Notes under the pieces: generated by a model
Databases searched by the model: none
Told to the model about the DNA's origin: nothing
What the model saw: the letters and a program-made list of their open reading frames with translations, nothing else
Made by a program: the position numbers and the translations under genes
Shown here: positions 55,209 to 63,953 of the stretch, piece by piece
Layout: every line of letters begins with the position of its first letter
Position numbering within the stretch: position 1 is the stretch's first letter
Source of the DNA: Leptolyngbya sp. BL0902
GTDB taxonomy: Bacteria; Cyanobacteriota; Cyanobacteriia; Phormidesmidales; Phormidesmidaceae
DNA length: 64,000 bases
NCBI RefSeq assembly: GCF_016403105.1
Contig: NZ_CP046155.1
Location: 186,001-250,000 of the forward strand
Direction: 5' to 3'

Positions 55209-55862
55209 TTAAGGGCGCTTCAGCCACACACCCCAAACGCCAGCGGCCTTGGCTCCGTGGAAGTCGTCCGCTTCGCTATCGCCAAGGTGCCATGCTTGGG
55301 CCGGATCGCAGCGGTGCTTTTGTAGGGCAGCTTGAAAAATCAGTGGATCAGGTTTGGCGGCTCCGGTCTCAGAGGAGATGGTGACGGACTGGAAAAAGTC
55401 GGCTAGGTGCAGGGCTTCCAGAACCTTATAGAGGCGGGAATCAAAATTGGAGATAATGCCCAACTCGATGCCGCGCCGCTGCCAGCGTTGCAAGGCTACG
55501 GGCACATCGGCATAGACTTTCCAGGGGGCGGCAGTGGCAAAGTGGGCGTAGAGGTCGGCAAAGAAGCTATCGAAATCCACAAATTGGTCGATTACCCCGG
55601 CGCTGCTGAAGGTTTGTTGGGCCAGCACCCGCCACCAGTGGTATTCCCGCTGGGGAATGGTGGCGGGATCGCAGCCGGGGAAAGCCATGGTGGGGGCGGC
55701 ATTGAAGGTGCGGAAGAAGGACTGGTTAAGGGCTTTGGGATCGACCGTAACGCCATGGCGCTGGGCAATGTCGGCATAGATGTCGCCCACCGTGCCCGCC
55801 ACCCCAAACAGGGTGCCAACGGCATCAAGAAAGATAACTTGGGGCAGGGGCGTGTAGGTCAT
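55209..55862 (-). CDS. HAD-superfamily hydrolase
   Basis: 217 residues of a haloacid-dehalogenase-like phosphatase fold. Motif I is FLDAVGTLFG (nucleophilic Asp), then motif II GIISNFDSR, motif III KPDPLIFQAAL and motif IV HLGDSEADDFHGAKAAG. The first motif has D-A-V-G-T rather than DxDGT, as in HDHD3-like members, where a second Asp is lacking, so phosphatase versus other activity is open. ATG at 55862. It precedes the long non-coding stretch; its 3' end is the first gene boundary after it. Substrate unknown. Confidence 0.88.
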   Translation of the reverse strand: MTYTPLPQVIFLDAVGTLFGVAGTVGDIYADIAQRHGVTVDPKALNQSFFRTFNAAPTMAFPGCDPATIPQREYHWWRVLAQQTFSSAGVIDQFVDFDSFFADLYAHFATAAPWKVYADVPVALQRWQRRGIELGIISNFDSRLYKVLEALHLADFFQSVTISSETGAAKPDPLIFQAALQKHRCDPAQAWHLGDSEADDFHGAKAAGVWGVWLKRP

Positions 55863-55935
55863 GGCTGGAGTGGCCGATCAGAACATCGGCAAACTTGGGA
55901 AATCAGTTTAGGAAATCGGTTTAGGAAATCGAGGA

Positions 55936-57132
55936 TTAGGCAATTGAGGACAGCACATCCCGTAGGGGTTGGGTCATCCAGTTTAGCCCGACGCGGATTT
56001 GGTGGGAGAGGGTGGGCATCCGGTACAGATAGGCTAAACGGCGTGCCACATGGGCCAGTTCGCCCTCCAGTTCAATGCCCAGTCCGGTGAGGGTAGCACG
56101 GTGGGTGCCGAGGGTGATCATTTCGCCAAGGTGGCGGTAGCGGAAGGGCAGTGGGGGCCGATCCGTCATGGTGGCCCAGATGTTCCAACCCACAAAATCG
56201 GCCTGCTGGAGTGCCACTTGGGCGGTGGTGGGCATTTGCTGGCCGTCGGCATCGCGGCAGTCGGCCAAATCACCTAGGGCATAGATGCCGGGGTGATCCA
56301 CCGCTTCTAGGGTGGGCTGCACAACGATTTGTCGCCGTTCGTTGTGCTTGAGGGACAGGTTTGCAACTATATCGTTGACGCGGGTGCCCACCGTCCACAG
56401 CACCACATCCACGGGCAGAATGTCGGTTTGGTCACGGAAGGTGAGGCTAATGGTGTCGGCGGTGACGTTCTCCACGGCGGTTTCTAAATCTACCCAAACC
56501 CCTAGGTCGGCCAGCACCTTTTGGGCTACCTGGCGGTTGTGCTCTGGGGAGGTACGCAGCAGGGTATCCGTGCGTTCTACCAGGCGCACTCGGCCCCGGT
56601 TGCCCAGGTGTTCGGCCACTTTGCAGGCCACTTCAACGCCGCTATAGCCACCGCCCACCACCGCCACGCGAATCTTTTCGGCCTCGGAGGCTTGCAAAAT
56701 CCGCAGCCGTTCCTTGAGTTGATAGGCGTCTTGCAGGGTGCGAAAGGCTAGGGCGTGGTCGGCCACACCGGGGGCCATATCCATCGGCGTGGTGCCCCCC
56801 AGGGCCAGCACCAGGTAATCATAGGTCAGGGGTGAGCCTTGGCTGAGGCTGACCTGTTTTTGGTCGAGATCAACGCCTGTGACCTCCGCCTGCCGAAAGC
56901 GAATTTGGGTGCCTGCCAGCAGTTCCTCGTAGGGGGGGGCCACTTCCCAAGTTTCTAGCTCCCCCGTCACCAGTTCGTAGAGCAGCGGCAAAAAGAGGAA
57001 GCGATCCCGATGATCCACCAGGGTGATGATTGGCGGCTGATCCTCCCAGGGCAGTTGGCCTAGCCGCAGCGCCGTATACAGGCCACCAAAGCCACCGCCC
57101 AGGATGCAAATGTGTCGGGGAGCGTCTGTCAT
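55936..57132 (-). CDS. ndbB: Type II NAD(P)H:quinone oxidoreductase, NdbB-like
   Basis: FAD-dependent quinone reductase of 398 residues from the ATG at 57132; the frame stays open upstream to 57222 without a plausible start. First Rossmann motif HICILGGGFGGLYTALRL (FAD), second RVAVVGGGYSGVEVACKVAE (NAD(P)H), and the FAD-binding GIYALGDLADC near residue 295. In Synechocystis the NdbB-sized paralogue reduces demethylphylloquinone in vitamin K1 synthesis; NdbA and NdbC are longer. The size fits NdbB but the paralogue assignment is inferred. The HAD gene follows on the same strand after 73 nt. Confidence 0.75.
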   Translation of the reverse strand: MTDAPRHICILGGGFGGLYTALRLGQLPWEDQPPIITLVDHRDRFLFLPLLYELVTGELETWEVAPPYEELLAGTQIRFRQAEVTGVDLDQKQVSLSQGSPLTYDYLVLALGGTTPMDMAPGVADHALAFRTLQDAYQLKERLRILQASEAEKIRVAVVGGGYSGVEVACKVAEHLGNRGRVRLVERTDTLLRTSPEHNRQVAQKVLADLGVWVDLETAVENVTADTISLTFRDQTDILPVDVVLWTVGTRVNDIVANLSLKHNERRQIVVQPTLEAVDHPGIYALGDLADCRDADGQQMPTTAQVALQQADFVGWNIWATMTDRPPLPFRYRHLGEMITLGTHRATLTGLGIELEGELAHVARRLAYLYRMPTLSHQIRVGLNWMTQPLRDVLSSIA

Positions 57133-57349
57133 GGGAAAAACTCGGATACCTCCTCTCTCTTCTAACGCAAAATCGGCGTTGCACGCGATCTCGTGTCTGC
57201 TGATGGGGCCTGAACCTGTCAAGATTCAAGAACCTAGGGATCAGCAGGGATAGGCCGATCCGTTACAGTGGCTAAGCGGCGGCTTTTAATCTAAAACAAC
57301 CATAGATTAACCCTGCATCCTTCCTACACCTCGCTGTGGCTTTTCCCCT

Positions 57350-58675
57350 ATGAAAAAAGTCTTTGTCCTCGACACCAACGTATTGCTGCACGATCCGATG
57401 GCAATGTTTAGGTTTGAGGATAACGATGTCATCTTACCGATCACCATCATTGAAGAACTGGATCGCTTCAAGAAAGGTACCGAAGACACGGCCCGCAATG
57501 CCCGCCATGTGTCGCGCACCCTGGATGATCTGCGGCGTCAAGGATCCCTCGTTGAGGGCATTCCCCTAGAGCGGGGGGGAATTCTCAAGGTGGCCCTGTG
57601 TCATCGGGAAACCCTGATGCAACTGCCGCCCGAACTGGAGGGCGACAAGGGCGACAATGCCATCCTGGCCGTGGCCATGGAGTATCGCCATCACCGCGAT
57701 CTGCCCGTGGTGTTGGTGAGCAAAGACACCAACCTGCGCATCAAGGCCGACGCCCTGGGCGTGGTTGCAGAGGACTACGAAACCGACAAGGTAGACATCG
57801 ACGACCTCTATACGGGCACCGTTGAGGTCATGGTATCTGGCGAGACCATGGGCCAACTATTTAGCGAAGGGCATGTGCGCCTCGATCAAGCCCTCTGCCC
57901 CAACCAAGCCGTCACCCTGGTAGACGAGTTCAATCCCGGCCACACTGCCCTCGGCTTCGTGCAGGGCGACAGCGGCAGAGTTATCCCCCTGGGCAAGTTG
58001 CCCCACGCCGGAGTCTCGCGGGTGCAGCCTCGCAACCGAGAACAGCGCTTTGCCTTTGAACTACTGCTGCAAGATTCCATTTCCCTGGTGACGCTGGTAG
58101 GCCGCGCTGGCACGGGCAAAACCCTGCTCGCCATTGCCGCCGGGGTGCAAAAAGTGGCCGATGAACGGCTTTATTCACGGCTGCTGATTGCCCGCCCCAT
58201 CATTCCCATGGGCCGCGACATCGGCTACCTACCGGGGGATATGACCGAAAAGCTCAACCCCTGGATGCAGCCCCTCTACGACAACTTTGACCTGATTTTT
58301 GGTACCCAAGACAGCCGAGGCAAACCCGAACACTGGCGGCGCGGCCACGAGGAAATGATCAGCCAGGGCCTCCTACAAATCGAGCCGCTCACCTTCATCC
58401 GGGGCCGATCTATCCCCAAGCAATTCCTGATTGTGGATGAAGCCCAAAACCTGACGCCCCACGAGGTCAAAACCATCCTCACCCGCGCCGGGGAAGGCAC
58501 CAAGGTCGTGCTCACGGGCGACCCCGACCAAATCGACAACCCCTACGTCGATGCCGCCAGCAACGGCCTCACCTACGTGGTAGAGCGCTTCAAAAACGAG
58601 CCCATCGCTGGACACATCACCCTCACCAAGGGCGAACGGTCTGACCTCGCAGAACGATCCGCCATGCTGCTCTAA
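57350..58675 (+). CDS. PIN-PhoH family protein (PhoH2-type)
   Basis: 441 residues. An N-terminal PIN RNase domain (about 1-140; FVLDTNVLLHDPMAMFRFEDNDVILPITIIEELDRFK, GDNAILAVAMEYR, LVSKDTNLRIKADALG) with conserved acidic residues is joined to a PhoH ATPase/helicase domain (about 230-440; TLVGRAGTGKTLLAIAAGVQ Walker A, LIVDEAQNLTPHEVKTILTRAGEGTKVVLTGDPDQID Walker B and switch). Such fusions are RNA helicase-ribonucleases in characterised bacteria. ATG at 57350, no operon partner. The promoter lies in the 217-nt gap to ndbB. Confidence 0.92.
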   Translation: MKKVFVLDTNVLLHDPMAMFRFEDNDVILPITIIEELDRFKKGTEDTARNARHVSRTLDDLRRQGSLVEGIPLERGGILKVALCHRETLMQLPPELEGDKGDNAILAVAMEYRHHRDLPVVLVSKDTNLRIKADALGVVAEDYETDKVDIDDLYTGTVEVMVSGETMGQLFSEGHVRLDQALCPNQAVTLVDEFNPGHTALGFVQGDSGRVIPLGKLPHAGVSRVQPRNREQRFAFELLLQDSISLVTLVGRAGTGKTLLAIAAGVQKVADERLYSRLLIARPIIPMGRDIGYLPGDMTEKLNPWMQPLYDNFDLIFGTQDSRGKPEHWRRGHEEMISQGLLQIEPLTFIRGRSIPKQFLIVDEAQNLTPHEVKTILTRAGEGTKVVLTGDPDQIDNPYVDAASNGLTYVVERFKNEPIAGHITLTKGERSDLAERSAMLL

Positions 58676-58891
58676 TGTATCGAAACGTTACGGGATCAAG
58701 CCTGTTTCTCATGCATTTCAATCGACGCTGAGGCACCCTTATTCTTTGTCTGGCAAGGCTTCTAGGGCTTAGCAGTCGATTTCTCTGCTGTCAGAAATCT
58801 AGGCTAAATCATGGCCCGATAACTTTCCCTGACGCCCTCAAGTCGTTACACTATCAGAGATAAAAGAGTCATCCCCAGTCATTAATTAACT

Positions 58892-59377
58892 ATGTCTGTC
58901 GTTAGCCAAGTCATTTTGAACGCTGATGATGAGCTGCGCTACCCGACTAGCGGTGAGCTGAAGGCCATCGAAGACTTTTTGAAAACGGGTGAGCAGCGGA
59001 TGCGCATCGCCAGCACCCTGTCCGAAAATGAGAAGAAAATCGTGGAGCAGGCCAGCCGCGAACTGTGGCGTCGTCGGCCCGACTTCATCGCCCCCGGCGG
59101 CAATGCCTTTGGCCAAAAGCAGCGTGCTCTCTGCCTACGCGACTATGGCTGGTATCTGCGGCTGATCACCTACGGCGTGATCGCAGGCGATAAGGCCCCC
59201 ATCGAAAGCATTGGCCTGATTGGCGTGCGCGAAATGTATAACGCCCTGAACGTGCCCGTTCCCGGCATGGCCGAAGCGGTGCGCTGCCTGAAGGAAGCTT
59301 CCCTCAACCTGCTGTCTGACGAAGACGCTGCTGAAGCCGCCCCCTACTTCGACTACATCATTCAAGCGATGTCCTAG
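58892..59377 (+). CDS. apcD: Allophycocyanin B alpha chain (ApcD)
   Basis: Low-energy core phycobiliprotein that passes excitation to photosystem I and II. 161 residues beginning [24 protein letters not shown], which is ApcD-like rather than ApcA-like (MSIVTKSIVNADAEARY). Chromophore-binding Cys in [32 protein letters not shown]-type C-terminus. ATG with a weak ribosome site. It is monocistronic and closed by a perfect stem-loop terminator about 80 nt downstream, as is usual for apcD away from the apcABC operon. Confidence 0.94.
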   Translation: MSVVSQVILNADDELRYPTSGELKAIEDFLKTGEQRMRIASTLSENEKKIVEQASRELWRRRPDFIAPGGNAFGQKQRALCLRDYGWYLRLITYGVIAGDKAPIESIGLIGVREMYNALNVPVPGMAEAVRCLKEASLNLLSDEDAAEAAPYFDYIIQAMS

Positions 59378-59458
59378 GGCCAGATGGGGTTCTGGGCAGG
59401 GCTGAGGCCCTCAACCTGGAAAGCCTCACCCTAAACTGAAGGTTAGCCATGCAGATTG

Positions 59459-59489
59459 AAGAGGTACAGCCAGCCTGTACCTCTTTTTT
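59459..59489 (+). terminator. Rho-independent terminator of apcD
   Basis: Perfect 11-bp stem AAGAGGTACAG / CTGTACCTCTT with a short loop, followed by TTTT. Located 82 nt after the apcD stop, before the convergent 2TM gene. On the reverse strand it also ends with an A-rich run that would read as T-rich, so it may serve both genes. Confidence 0.9.
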
Positions 59490-59508
59490 GTCGGGTTGTA
59501 CTGTGCCG

Positions 59509-60036
59509 CTAAAAAGACCCCATCAGCCGCCGCACCGCCCCACCCACGGCCCGCCGCATCTGCTGCTTCCGCCGCCAGCGCTGAAATTCTTTCGTGTAGC
59601 TGTACTCGTTGGGGCGGTAGATTCGCCATGCATCCCAGGCCAGTTTCAGCCCCCAAGGAGCACCAGGCAAGAACAGCAGAAAGTTCGCCAGCCCAGCCCA
59701 GCCTCCCGATCCCCCCGCCAGAATCAGGAGAACGAAGAGGAATCCGATGAAAAAGCAAAACCGGGACAAGCTGTGCTGAAAACGCTGCTTGCGTTCCCGG
59801 TCAAACTGGCGCTGGTCGGCGAGTTCGTATTTCTTCACGTCCCATTCCCGTTCGGCCTCGGCCAGGGTTTCGGCAGAAATGCCTAGTTCTTCGGCAATTT
59901 CCAGCAACTGGGCGCGGGATAAGTCGCCGGATTCTGTCTGGCAGGCCATGGCGATACTCAAGATTTGCTGAGCATCCTCGGCAGGGTAGAGAAATGTGCT
60001 GTCTTGATTCGTTGGATGCTGATTTGGATGTGTCAT
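59509..60036 (-). CDS. 2TM-domain membrane protein
   Basis: 175 residues from the ATG at 60036 with AAGGGT upstream; the frame extends to 60156 without family-like sequence. Soluble N-terminus with an EELGIS-type helix (AEDAQQILSIAMACQTESGDLSRAQLLEIAEELGISAETLAEAEREW), then two hydrophobic helices (FCFFIGFLFVLLILAGG, GWAGLANFLLFLPGAPWGLKLAWDAW) linked by a short loop, and a basic C-terminus. The 2TM family is widespread and of unknown function. Convergent with apcD. Confidence 0.75.
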   Translation of the reverse strand: MTHPNQHPTNQDSTFLYPAEDAQQILSIAMACQTESGDLSRAQLLEIAEELGISAETLAEAEREWDVKKYELADQRQFDRERKQRFQHSLSRFCFFIGFLFVLLILAGGSGGWAGLANFLLFLPGAPWGLKLAWDAWRIYRPNEYSYTKEFQRWRRKQQMRRAVGGAVRRLMGSF

Positions 60037-60259
60037 ACCCTTACCCCAGAACGGCCCGACCGCCACAACAACGCCTATCCCCTTATAGACAAAATTTCGC
60101 CCAATGGGGGGAGGGTTCGGGTACGGAAAATACCGTACGGTGGATCGCGCCGTCATCTAGCCTCAATTTGGCCGGGGGGATTTTGATTGCCCCTAGGGCC
60201 GCAGCGGCTAGGGGGCTGGCGTCAGCGGTGGCTAGCTGCCCAGGGTGAACGAAGAACGC

Positions 60260-60622
60260 CTATTTCTCAACGGTCAGATCCGTAAATAGGTGAGCCTCGG
60301 TGAGGCGGTTGCTGGTGAGGATAGCGCTAGTTACTAGGCCGTGGCGCAGACGGCTAGAGGCTAGGTTTTCGAGGTCGAAGTCGGGGGCGGGGATGGGGTC
60401 AGATTGGGGCTCAACCATCATTACCATGGGCGCAGCGTAATAGGCCGGACTGGCAAGATCAGCGGCTTCGGCGGCGTTTCCAGCGGAGTCTAGGCTGACG
60501 GCGAAGACAAAGGCCAATAGCCCCATGGCCAAGGCTAGACGCAGACCAATCACCTGGCTAGCAATTTGGCCCCACGCCTGAATCCGTTGCCCGATAGAAA
60601 GGGAAGATGTGTGATCCGCCAA
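60260..60622 (-). CDS. Membrane-anchored or secreted protein, unknown function
   Basis: 120 residues. Hydrophobic segment at about 28-46 (LRLALAMGLLAFVFAVSL) serves as anchor or uncleaved signal; a short soluble part follows (YYAAPMVMMVEPQSDPIPAPDFDLENLASSRLRHGLV). No known domain. ATG at 60622. A near-perfect palindrome lies 114-138 nt upstream. It stands alone between the 2TM gene and psb28. Function not known. Confidence 0.6.
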   Translation of the reverse strand: MADHTSSLSIGQRIQAWGQIASQVIGLRLALAMGLLAFVFAVSLDSAGNAAEAADLASPAYYAAPMVMMVEPQSDPIPAPDFDLENLASSRLRHGLVTSAILTSNRLTEAHLFTDLTVEK

Positions 60623-60729
60623 ACCAATTACCCTCGTTAGGTCTACCCTGACTCGGTGATGGAGTCAGCCCTCACCCTAGAAATGGGACAGAATATCCCG
60701 GTGTTTTTCTATGGCTAGGATTAACGTTA

Positions 60730-60760
60730 TACACATAACTTTACAAAGTTACAACGTGTA
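60730..60760. promoter_or_regulatory. Nested palindrome, possible operator
   Basis: TAACTTT-AC-AAAGTTA (60736-60751) is a perfect inverted repeat with a 2-nt centre, flanked by TACAC and GTGTA, which also pair. It lies between two divergent genes in an AT-rich, promoter-like context. Fits a dimeric regulator site; no known consensus is matched. Confidence 0.45.
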
Positions 60761-61024
60761 ATGTGGGCCTTAGAGCCTGCCTAGGGCTGGAATCCCTGAT
60801 GAGTTAAGGCTTTTGCTGTTGGGCTGATTTTTCCCTAGCCAAACAGCTCTTTTCATAAAAGAATCTCTATGGTGAGGTTGAAACCTTAGATTTCCCCGCT
60901 GCTGAGGCAACCCAAGCCCCCAGAGCGGTAGACCGGAGGCGCTGTCGCTGCTGTTTCGGGAGAATTACGCCGATGGAGCCAAGGACGGTCGATATAATGG
61001 AGTTACGGCTATCTGGTGCGACCT

Positions 61025-61402
61025 ATGACGGCACAGCTTCCCACCGTACAGTTTTACGAAGGCATTCTAGAATCCATCGATAACGTCAGCCTGCGGCGCA
61101 ATAGCGATACGGGCGAACGTATGGTGCTGCTGATGTTTAAGCAGCTCAAGGCCATCGAAGCCTTCCAAAGCTTTCGCAGCCAGTTTTCCAAAGCCCTTAA
61201 ACTCACCGATGAGGAGGGCGTCATCACCATTGAACCCTCCGGCATTCGGTTTATCTTTGGCGGCGACGATGGCGACGACCTAGAGCGGGTAGAATGCACC
61301 CTCACCATCGACCGGGAAGACCACTGGGAGCGGTTCATGCGCTTCATGCATCGCTACGCCGAGGCGAATGGCATGGCCTACGGCGAACGACCCTCAGTCT
61401 AA
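61025..61402 (+). CDS. Photosystem II assembly protein Psb28 family (Psb28-2-like)
   Basis: 125 residues from the ATG at 61025; a GTG at 61016 would add three. Pattern of Psb28 is clear at the C-terminus (DREDHWERFMRFMHRYAEANGMAYGE). The N-terminus (VQFYEGILESIDNVSLRRNSDTGERMVLLMFKQLKAIEAFQSFRSQF) and the middle IIRFIFGG-type segment match the longer Psb28-2 branch better than classical Psb28. Psb28 proteins bind PSII assembly intermediates (RC47) and help in repair. Alone with no partner; R1 and R2 repeats follow. Confidence 0.82.
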   Translation: MTAQLPTVQFYEGILESIDNVSLRRNSDTGERMVLLMFKQLKAIEAFQSFRSQFSKALKLTDEEGVITIEPSGIRFIFGGDDGDDLERVECTLTIDREDHWERFMRFMHRYAEANGMAYGERPSV

Positions 61403-61424
61403 TGGTCATTACTAAGGAAGCTAA

Positions 61425-61502
61425 AGATCCCCCCTAACCCCCCTTAAAAAGGGGGGAACCGGAGTCAAAGTCCCCCTTTCCAAGGGGGATTTAGGGGGAT
61501 CT
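61425..61502. repeat. MITE-like palindromic element, family R2, copy 2
   Basis: Inverted orientation relative to copy 1 (26037-26111) and highly similar to it. Begins GATCCCCCCTAACCCCCC and ends with the near complement GGATTTAGGGGGATC. Immediately follows psb28 and could stop its transcript. Confidence 0.85.
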
Positions 61503-61531
61503 CCCAGGATTTTGCGCCTAGTGGCAAGGTC

Positions 61532-61612
61532 TGTGTACGTAGTAGCCCCGGAGGAGAAAGGGAGCCAAATTCAGAACCCCTCTCCATCAGGGAGAGGGGC
61601 AGAGATGAGGGC
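61532..61612. repeat. Dispersed palindromic repeat R1, partial copy D
   Basis: Starts TGTGTACGTAGTAGCCCC and contains CCCCTCTCCATCAGGGAGAG, ending GAGATGAGGGCG. The first bases resemble the right end of the IS4-family element at 39161-40646. Confidence 0.7.
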
Positions 61613-61734
61613 GAACACTCGATAGATCCTGTGCCTGCCGCTGGGATGGTTTATCCTAGAATCCGGTTTGGTGCTGCGTCTTGGCCGATCCGCAGGGACG
61701 CCGCCATCGAGACGCCGCAGTCAATAGGTATCTA

Positions 61735-62655
61735 ATGAAAATTGCAATCACCGGAGCCACAGGGTTTGTCGGCAGTCGTTTGGTAGAGCGGCTGCAAGAG
61801 GAAGGCCACGACATTGTGGTGCTCACCCGCAGCGCCGATCTGGGGCGTAAAACCTTCCCCGCCGAGAGTTTTCCCAAGGTGGCCATCGTGGAATATACCC
61901 CGCTGGCATCGGGGGCGTGGCAGGGGGCGCTGTCGGGCTGCGATGGGGTGGTGAATCTGGCCGGAGCACCGATTTCTGAACGCTGGAGCGATGAACACAA
62001 GCAGGCCATCGTAGACAGCCGCGTGGCAGGCACCGAGAAACTGGTGGAAGCCCTGTCCCAGACCAACCCCAAGCCGACGGTGTGGGTGAATGCCTCCGCC
62101 ATCGGCTACTACGGCACCAGCGAAACCGCCACCTTCGACGAAACCAGCCCCGCCGCCGAGGATTTTCTGGCCCAGGTGTGCCAAGGCTGGGAAGCAGCGG
62201 CCCAAAAGGTGAAGGACTACGGCCCCCGGCTGGTGATTTTGCGGTTGGGCATTGTGCTGGGCATGGGCGGCGCGGTTGCCAAAATGCTGACCCCCTTTCG
62301 GATGTTTGCGGGTGGCCCCATTGGCAGCGGACGGCAGTGGTTTTCCTGGATTCACCTGGAAGATGTGGTGAATTTGATCATCAAAGCCCTGACGGATTCC
62401 ACGATGGAAGGCACCTACAACGCCACCGCCCCCAACCCGGTACGCATGGCGGACTTTTGCAAGGTGCTGGGCAAGGTGTTGAAGCGGCCCTCTTGGTTGC
62501 CCGTGCCGGACTTTGTGCTGGAAGCCATCCTCGGCGATGGGGCGCAGGTCGTCTTGGAAGGTCAGCAAGTGCTACCTACCCGCGCCGTCGCCACGGGGTT
62601 TCAATACCAATACACCGAGGTGAAAGACGCCCTGATCGACATTGTTAAGCCCTAG
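61735..62655 (+). CDS. TIGR01777-family NAD-dependent epimerase/dehydratase-like protein
   Basis: 306 residues from ATG at 61735 (an in-frame start further upstream is implausible). SDR Rossmann start MKIAITGATGFVGSRLVERL, active-site YYG region with NASAIGYYGTSET, then GIVLGMGGAVAKMLTPFRMFAGGPIGSGRQWFSWIHLEDVV and a C-terminal LPTRAVATGFQYQY typical of the TIGR01777 family. These proteins (SulA-like in older annotation, YfcH) have unknown substrates. Preceded by repeats R1 and R2; followed by a heptamer array and pdxH in the same direction. Confidence 0.88.
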   Translation: MKIAITGATGFVGSRLVERLQEEGHDIVVLTRSADLGRKTFPAESFPKVAIVEYTPLASGAWQGALSGCDGVVNLAGAPISERWSDEHKQAIVDSRVAGTEKLVEALSQTNPKPTVWVNASAIGYYGTSETATFDETSPAAEDFLAQVCQGWEAAAQKVKDYGPRLVILRLGIVLGMGGAVAKMLTPFRMFAGGPIGSGRQWFSWIHLEDVVNLIIKALTDSTMEGTYNATAPNPVRMADFCKVLGKVLKRPSWLPVPDFVLEAILGDGAQVVLEGQQVLPTRAVATGFQYQYTEVKDALIDIVKP

Positions 62656-62693
62656 CCCCGACTCCCGACTCCCGATTCCCGACTCCCGATTTT
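62656..62693. repeat. C-rich heptamer tandem repeat (STRR type), copy 2
   Basis: About five heptamers of the type ACTCCCG/ATTCCCG directly between the TIGR01777 and pdxH genes. Same family as 37649-37716. No ribosome site is visible in the 40 nt before pdxH. Confidence 0.85.
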
Positions 62694-62697
62694 CCCC

Positions 62698-63342
62698 ATG
62701 GACATTAGCGATTTCCGCCGCGACTACACCCAGCGGGGGCTGGATCTGCCCGATCTCGCCCCCGACCCCTACGACCAGTTCACCCAGTGGTTTCAGCAAG
62801 CCTGTGAGGCGGATTTGCTGGAGCCCAATGCCTTGGTGTTGTCTACGGTGTCCCCCGAAGGCCATCCCTATCAGCGCACGGTGCTATTGAAATACTTTGA
62901 CCGGGACGGCTTTGTGTTTTTCACCAACTACGGCAGTCGCAAGGCCCAGCACATCGAGCAACACCCCCAGGTGTCGCTGCTGTTTCCCTGGTATGCCCTG
63001 GAGCGGCAGTTGGCGATTACGGGCACGGCCCACAAAATTTCCGCCGCCGAATCCTTCAAATACTTCACCTCTCGGCCTAGGGGCAGTCAGTTGGGGGCGT
63101 GGGTGTCTCAGCAAAGCCAGATTATTTCCTCCCGGCAACTGCTGGAAATGCAGTTCGAGAAAATGAAACAGCGCTTTCTGAACCAAGACATCCCCCTGCC
63201 AGACTTTTGGGGAGGGTATCGGGTGAAGCCTTCCAGCTTCGAGTTTTGGCAAGGTCGGCCCAGCCGCCTACACGACCGTTTTCTCTATAGCCCTTCCTCT
63301 GAGATGGAATCGGGCTGGCAGGTGGTGCGGCTGTCGCCCTAG
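62698..63342 (+). CDS. pdxH: Pyridoxamine 5'-phosphate oxidase
   Basis: FMN enzyme that oxidises pyridoxamine or pyridoxine 5'-phosphate to pyridoxal phosphate. 214 residues of normal length. Landmarks: EPNALVLSTVSPEGHPYQRTVLLKYFDRDGFVFFTNYGSRKAQHIEQHP (FMN binding), SRPRGSQLGAWVSQQSQ and the C-terminal WGGYRVKPSSFEFWQGRPSRLHDR. ATG start at 62698, preceded only by the heptamer array. Its end overlaps the end of the convergent secreted-protein gene by four nt. Confidence 0.95.
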   Translation: MDISDFRRDYTQRGLDLPDLAPDPYDQFTQWFQQACEADLLEPNALVLSTVSPEGHPYQRTVLLKYFDRDGFVFFTNYGSRKAQHIEQHPQVSLLFPWYALERQLAITGTAHKISAAESFKYFTSRPRGSQLGAWVSQQSQIISSRQLLEMQFEKMKQRFLNQDIPLPDFWGGYRVKPSSFEFWQGRPSRLHDRFLYSPSSEMESGWQVVRLSP

Positions 63343-63953
63343 CGGGTGGGGACGAGGCGTTCCCGCAACATGGGCAAGTCTTCCTTTAAAAACACCGCCA
63401 TGCGGCCTAGGTAGGGGGTGCCGCTTTCGCCGTAGGCCAGTTCATACCAGTAGGCAAAGCGTTCTCCAGATCGCACCGCTCCCACGAGGACGAGGTTGGG
63501 GTTCTCGGGGGCTTGGCTGGTGGGGTATTCAAACAGGATTTGCCCCTGGCGGTAGTCGTTGAAAATTTGGGGGCCGTAGATCAGCCGCAGGGATTCCTCT
63601 AGGCGGTCTACCGTGATGTCGTTGGCGTGGTCTACCAGGGTGAAGCGCTCGGTGCGGATGATGCGGCGGGCATTGTCGGGCATCCCACCCGCCACCGGAA
63701 ACAGGCTGGACTGGAAGGAAAACCGTTGCCCAGGGCTGGGAGTGCGGTTAATGCTGAGACGCTCGTTGGGGGCGGGGCTGAGGGTGGGGTTGTTGCGAAT
63801 CCAGGATTCGGCCACGCGAACGGATTGCCCCGGAATGGCCAGACTGGGCAGGGCCACACCCCCTACGGCGGCGAGGGCCATCCCCCAACCCAGGGCCGCC
63901 TGTGCCCCCCGCTTCGGAATTGCGCGTAACCCTAGGGATAATGCGGCCATCAC
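63339..63953 (-). CDS. Secreted protein of unknown function
   Basis: 204 residues. Signal peptide-like N-terminus (LGWGMALAAVGGVALPSLAIPG) then a soluble domain with IIRTERFTLVDHANDITVDRLEESLRLIYGPQIFNDYRQGQILFEYPTSQAPENPNLVLVGAVRSGERFAYWYELAYGESGTPYLGRMAVFLKEDLPMLRERL. The pattern looks like a conserved cyanobacterial exported protein; I do not recognise it. ATG at 63953 (a second ATG one codon later). Its end converges with pdxH. Confidence 0.7.
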   Translation of the reverse strand: MMAALSLGLRAIPKRGAQAALGWGMALAAVGGVALPSLAIPGQSVRVAESWIRNNPTLSPAPNERLSINRTPSPGQRFSFQSSLFPVAGGMPDNARRIIRTERFTLVDHANDITVDRLEESLRLIYGPQIFNDYRQGQILFEYPTSQAPENPNLVLVGAVRSGERFAYWYELAYGESGTPYLGRMAVFLKEDLPMLRERLVPTR

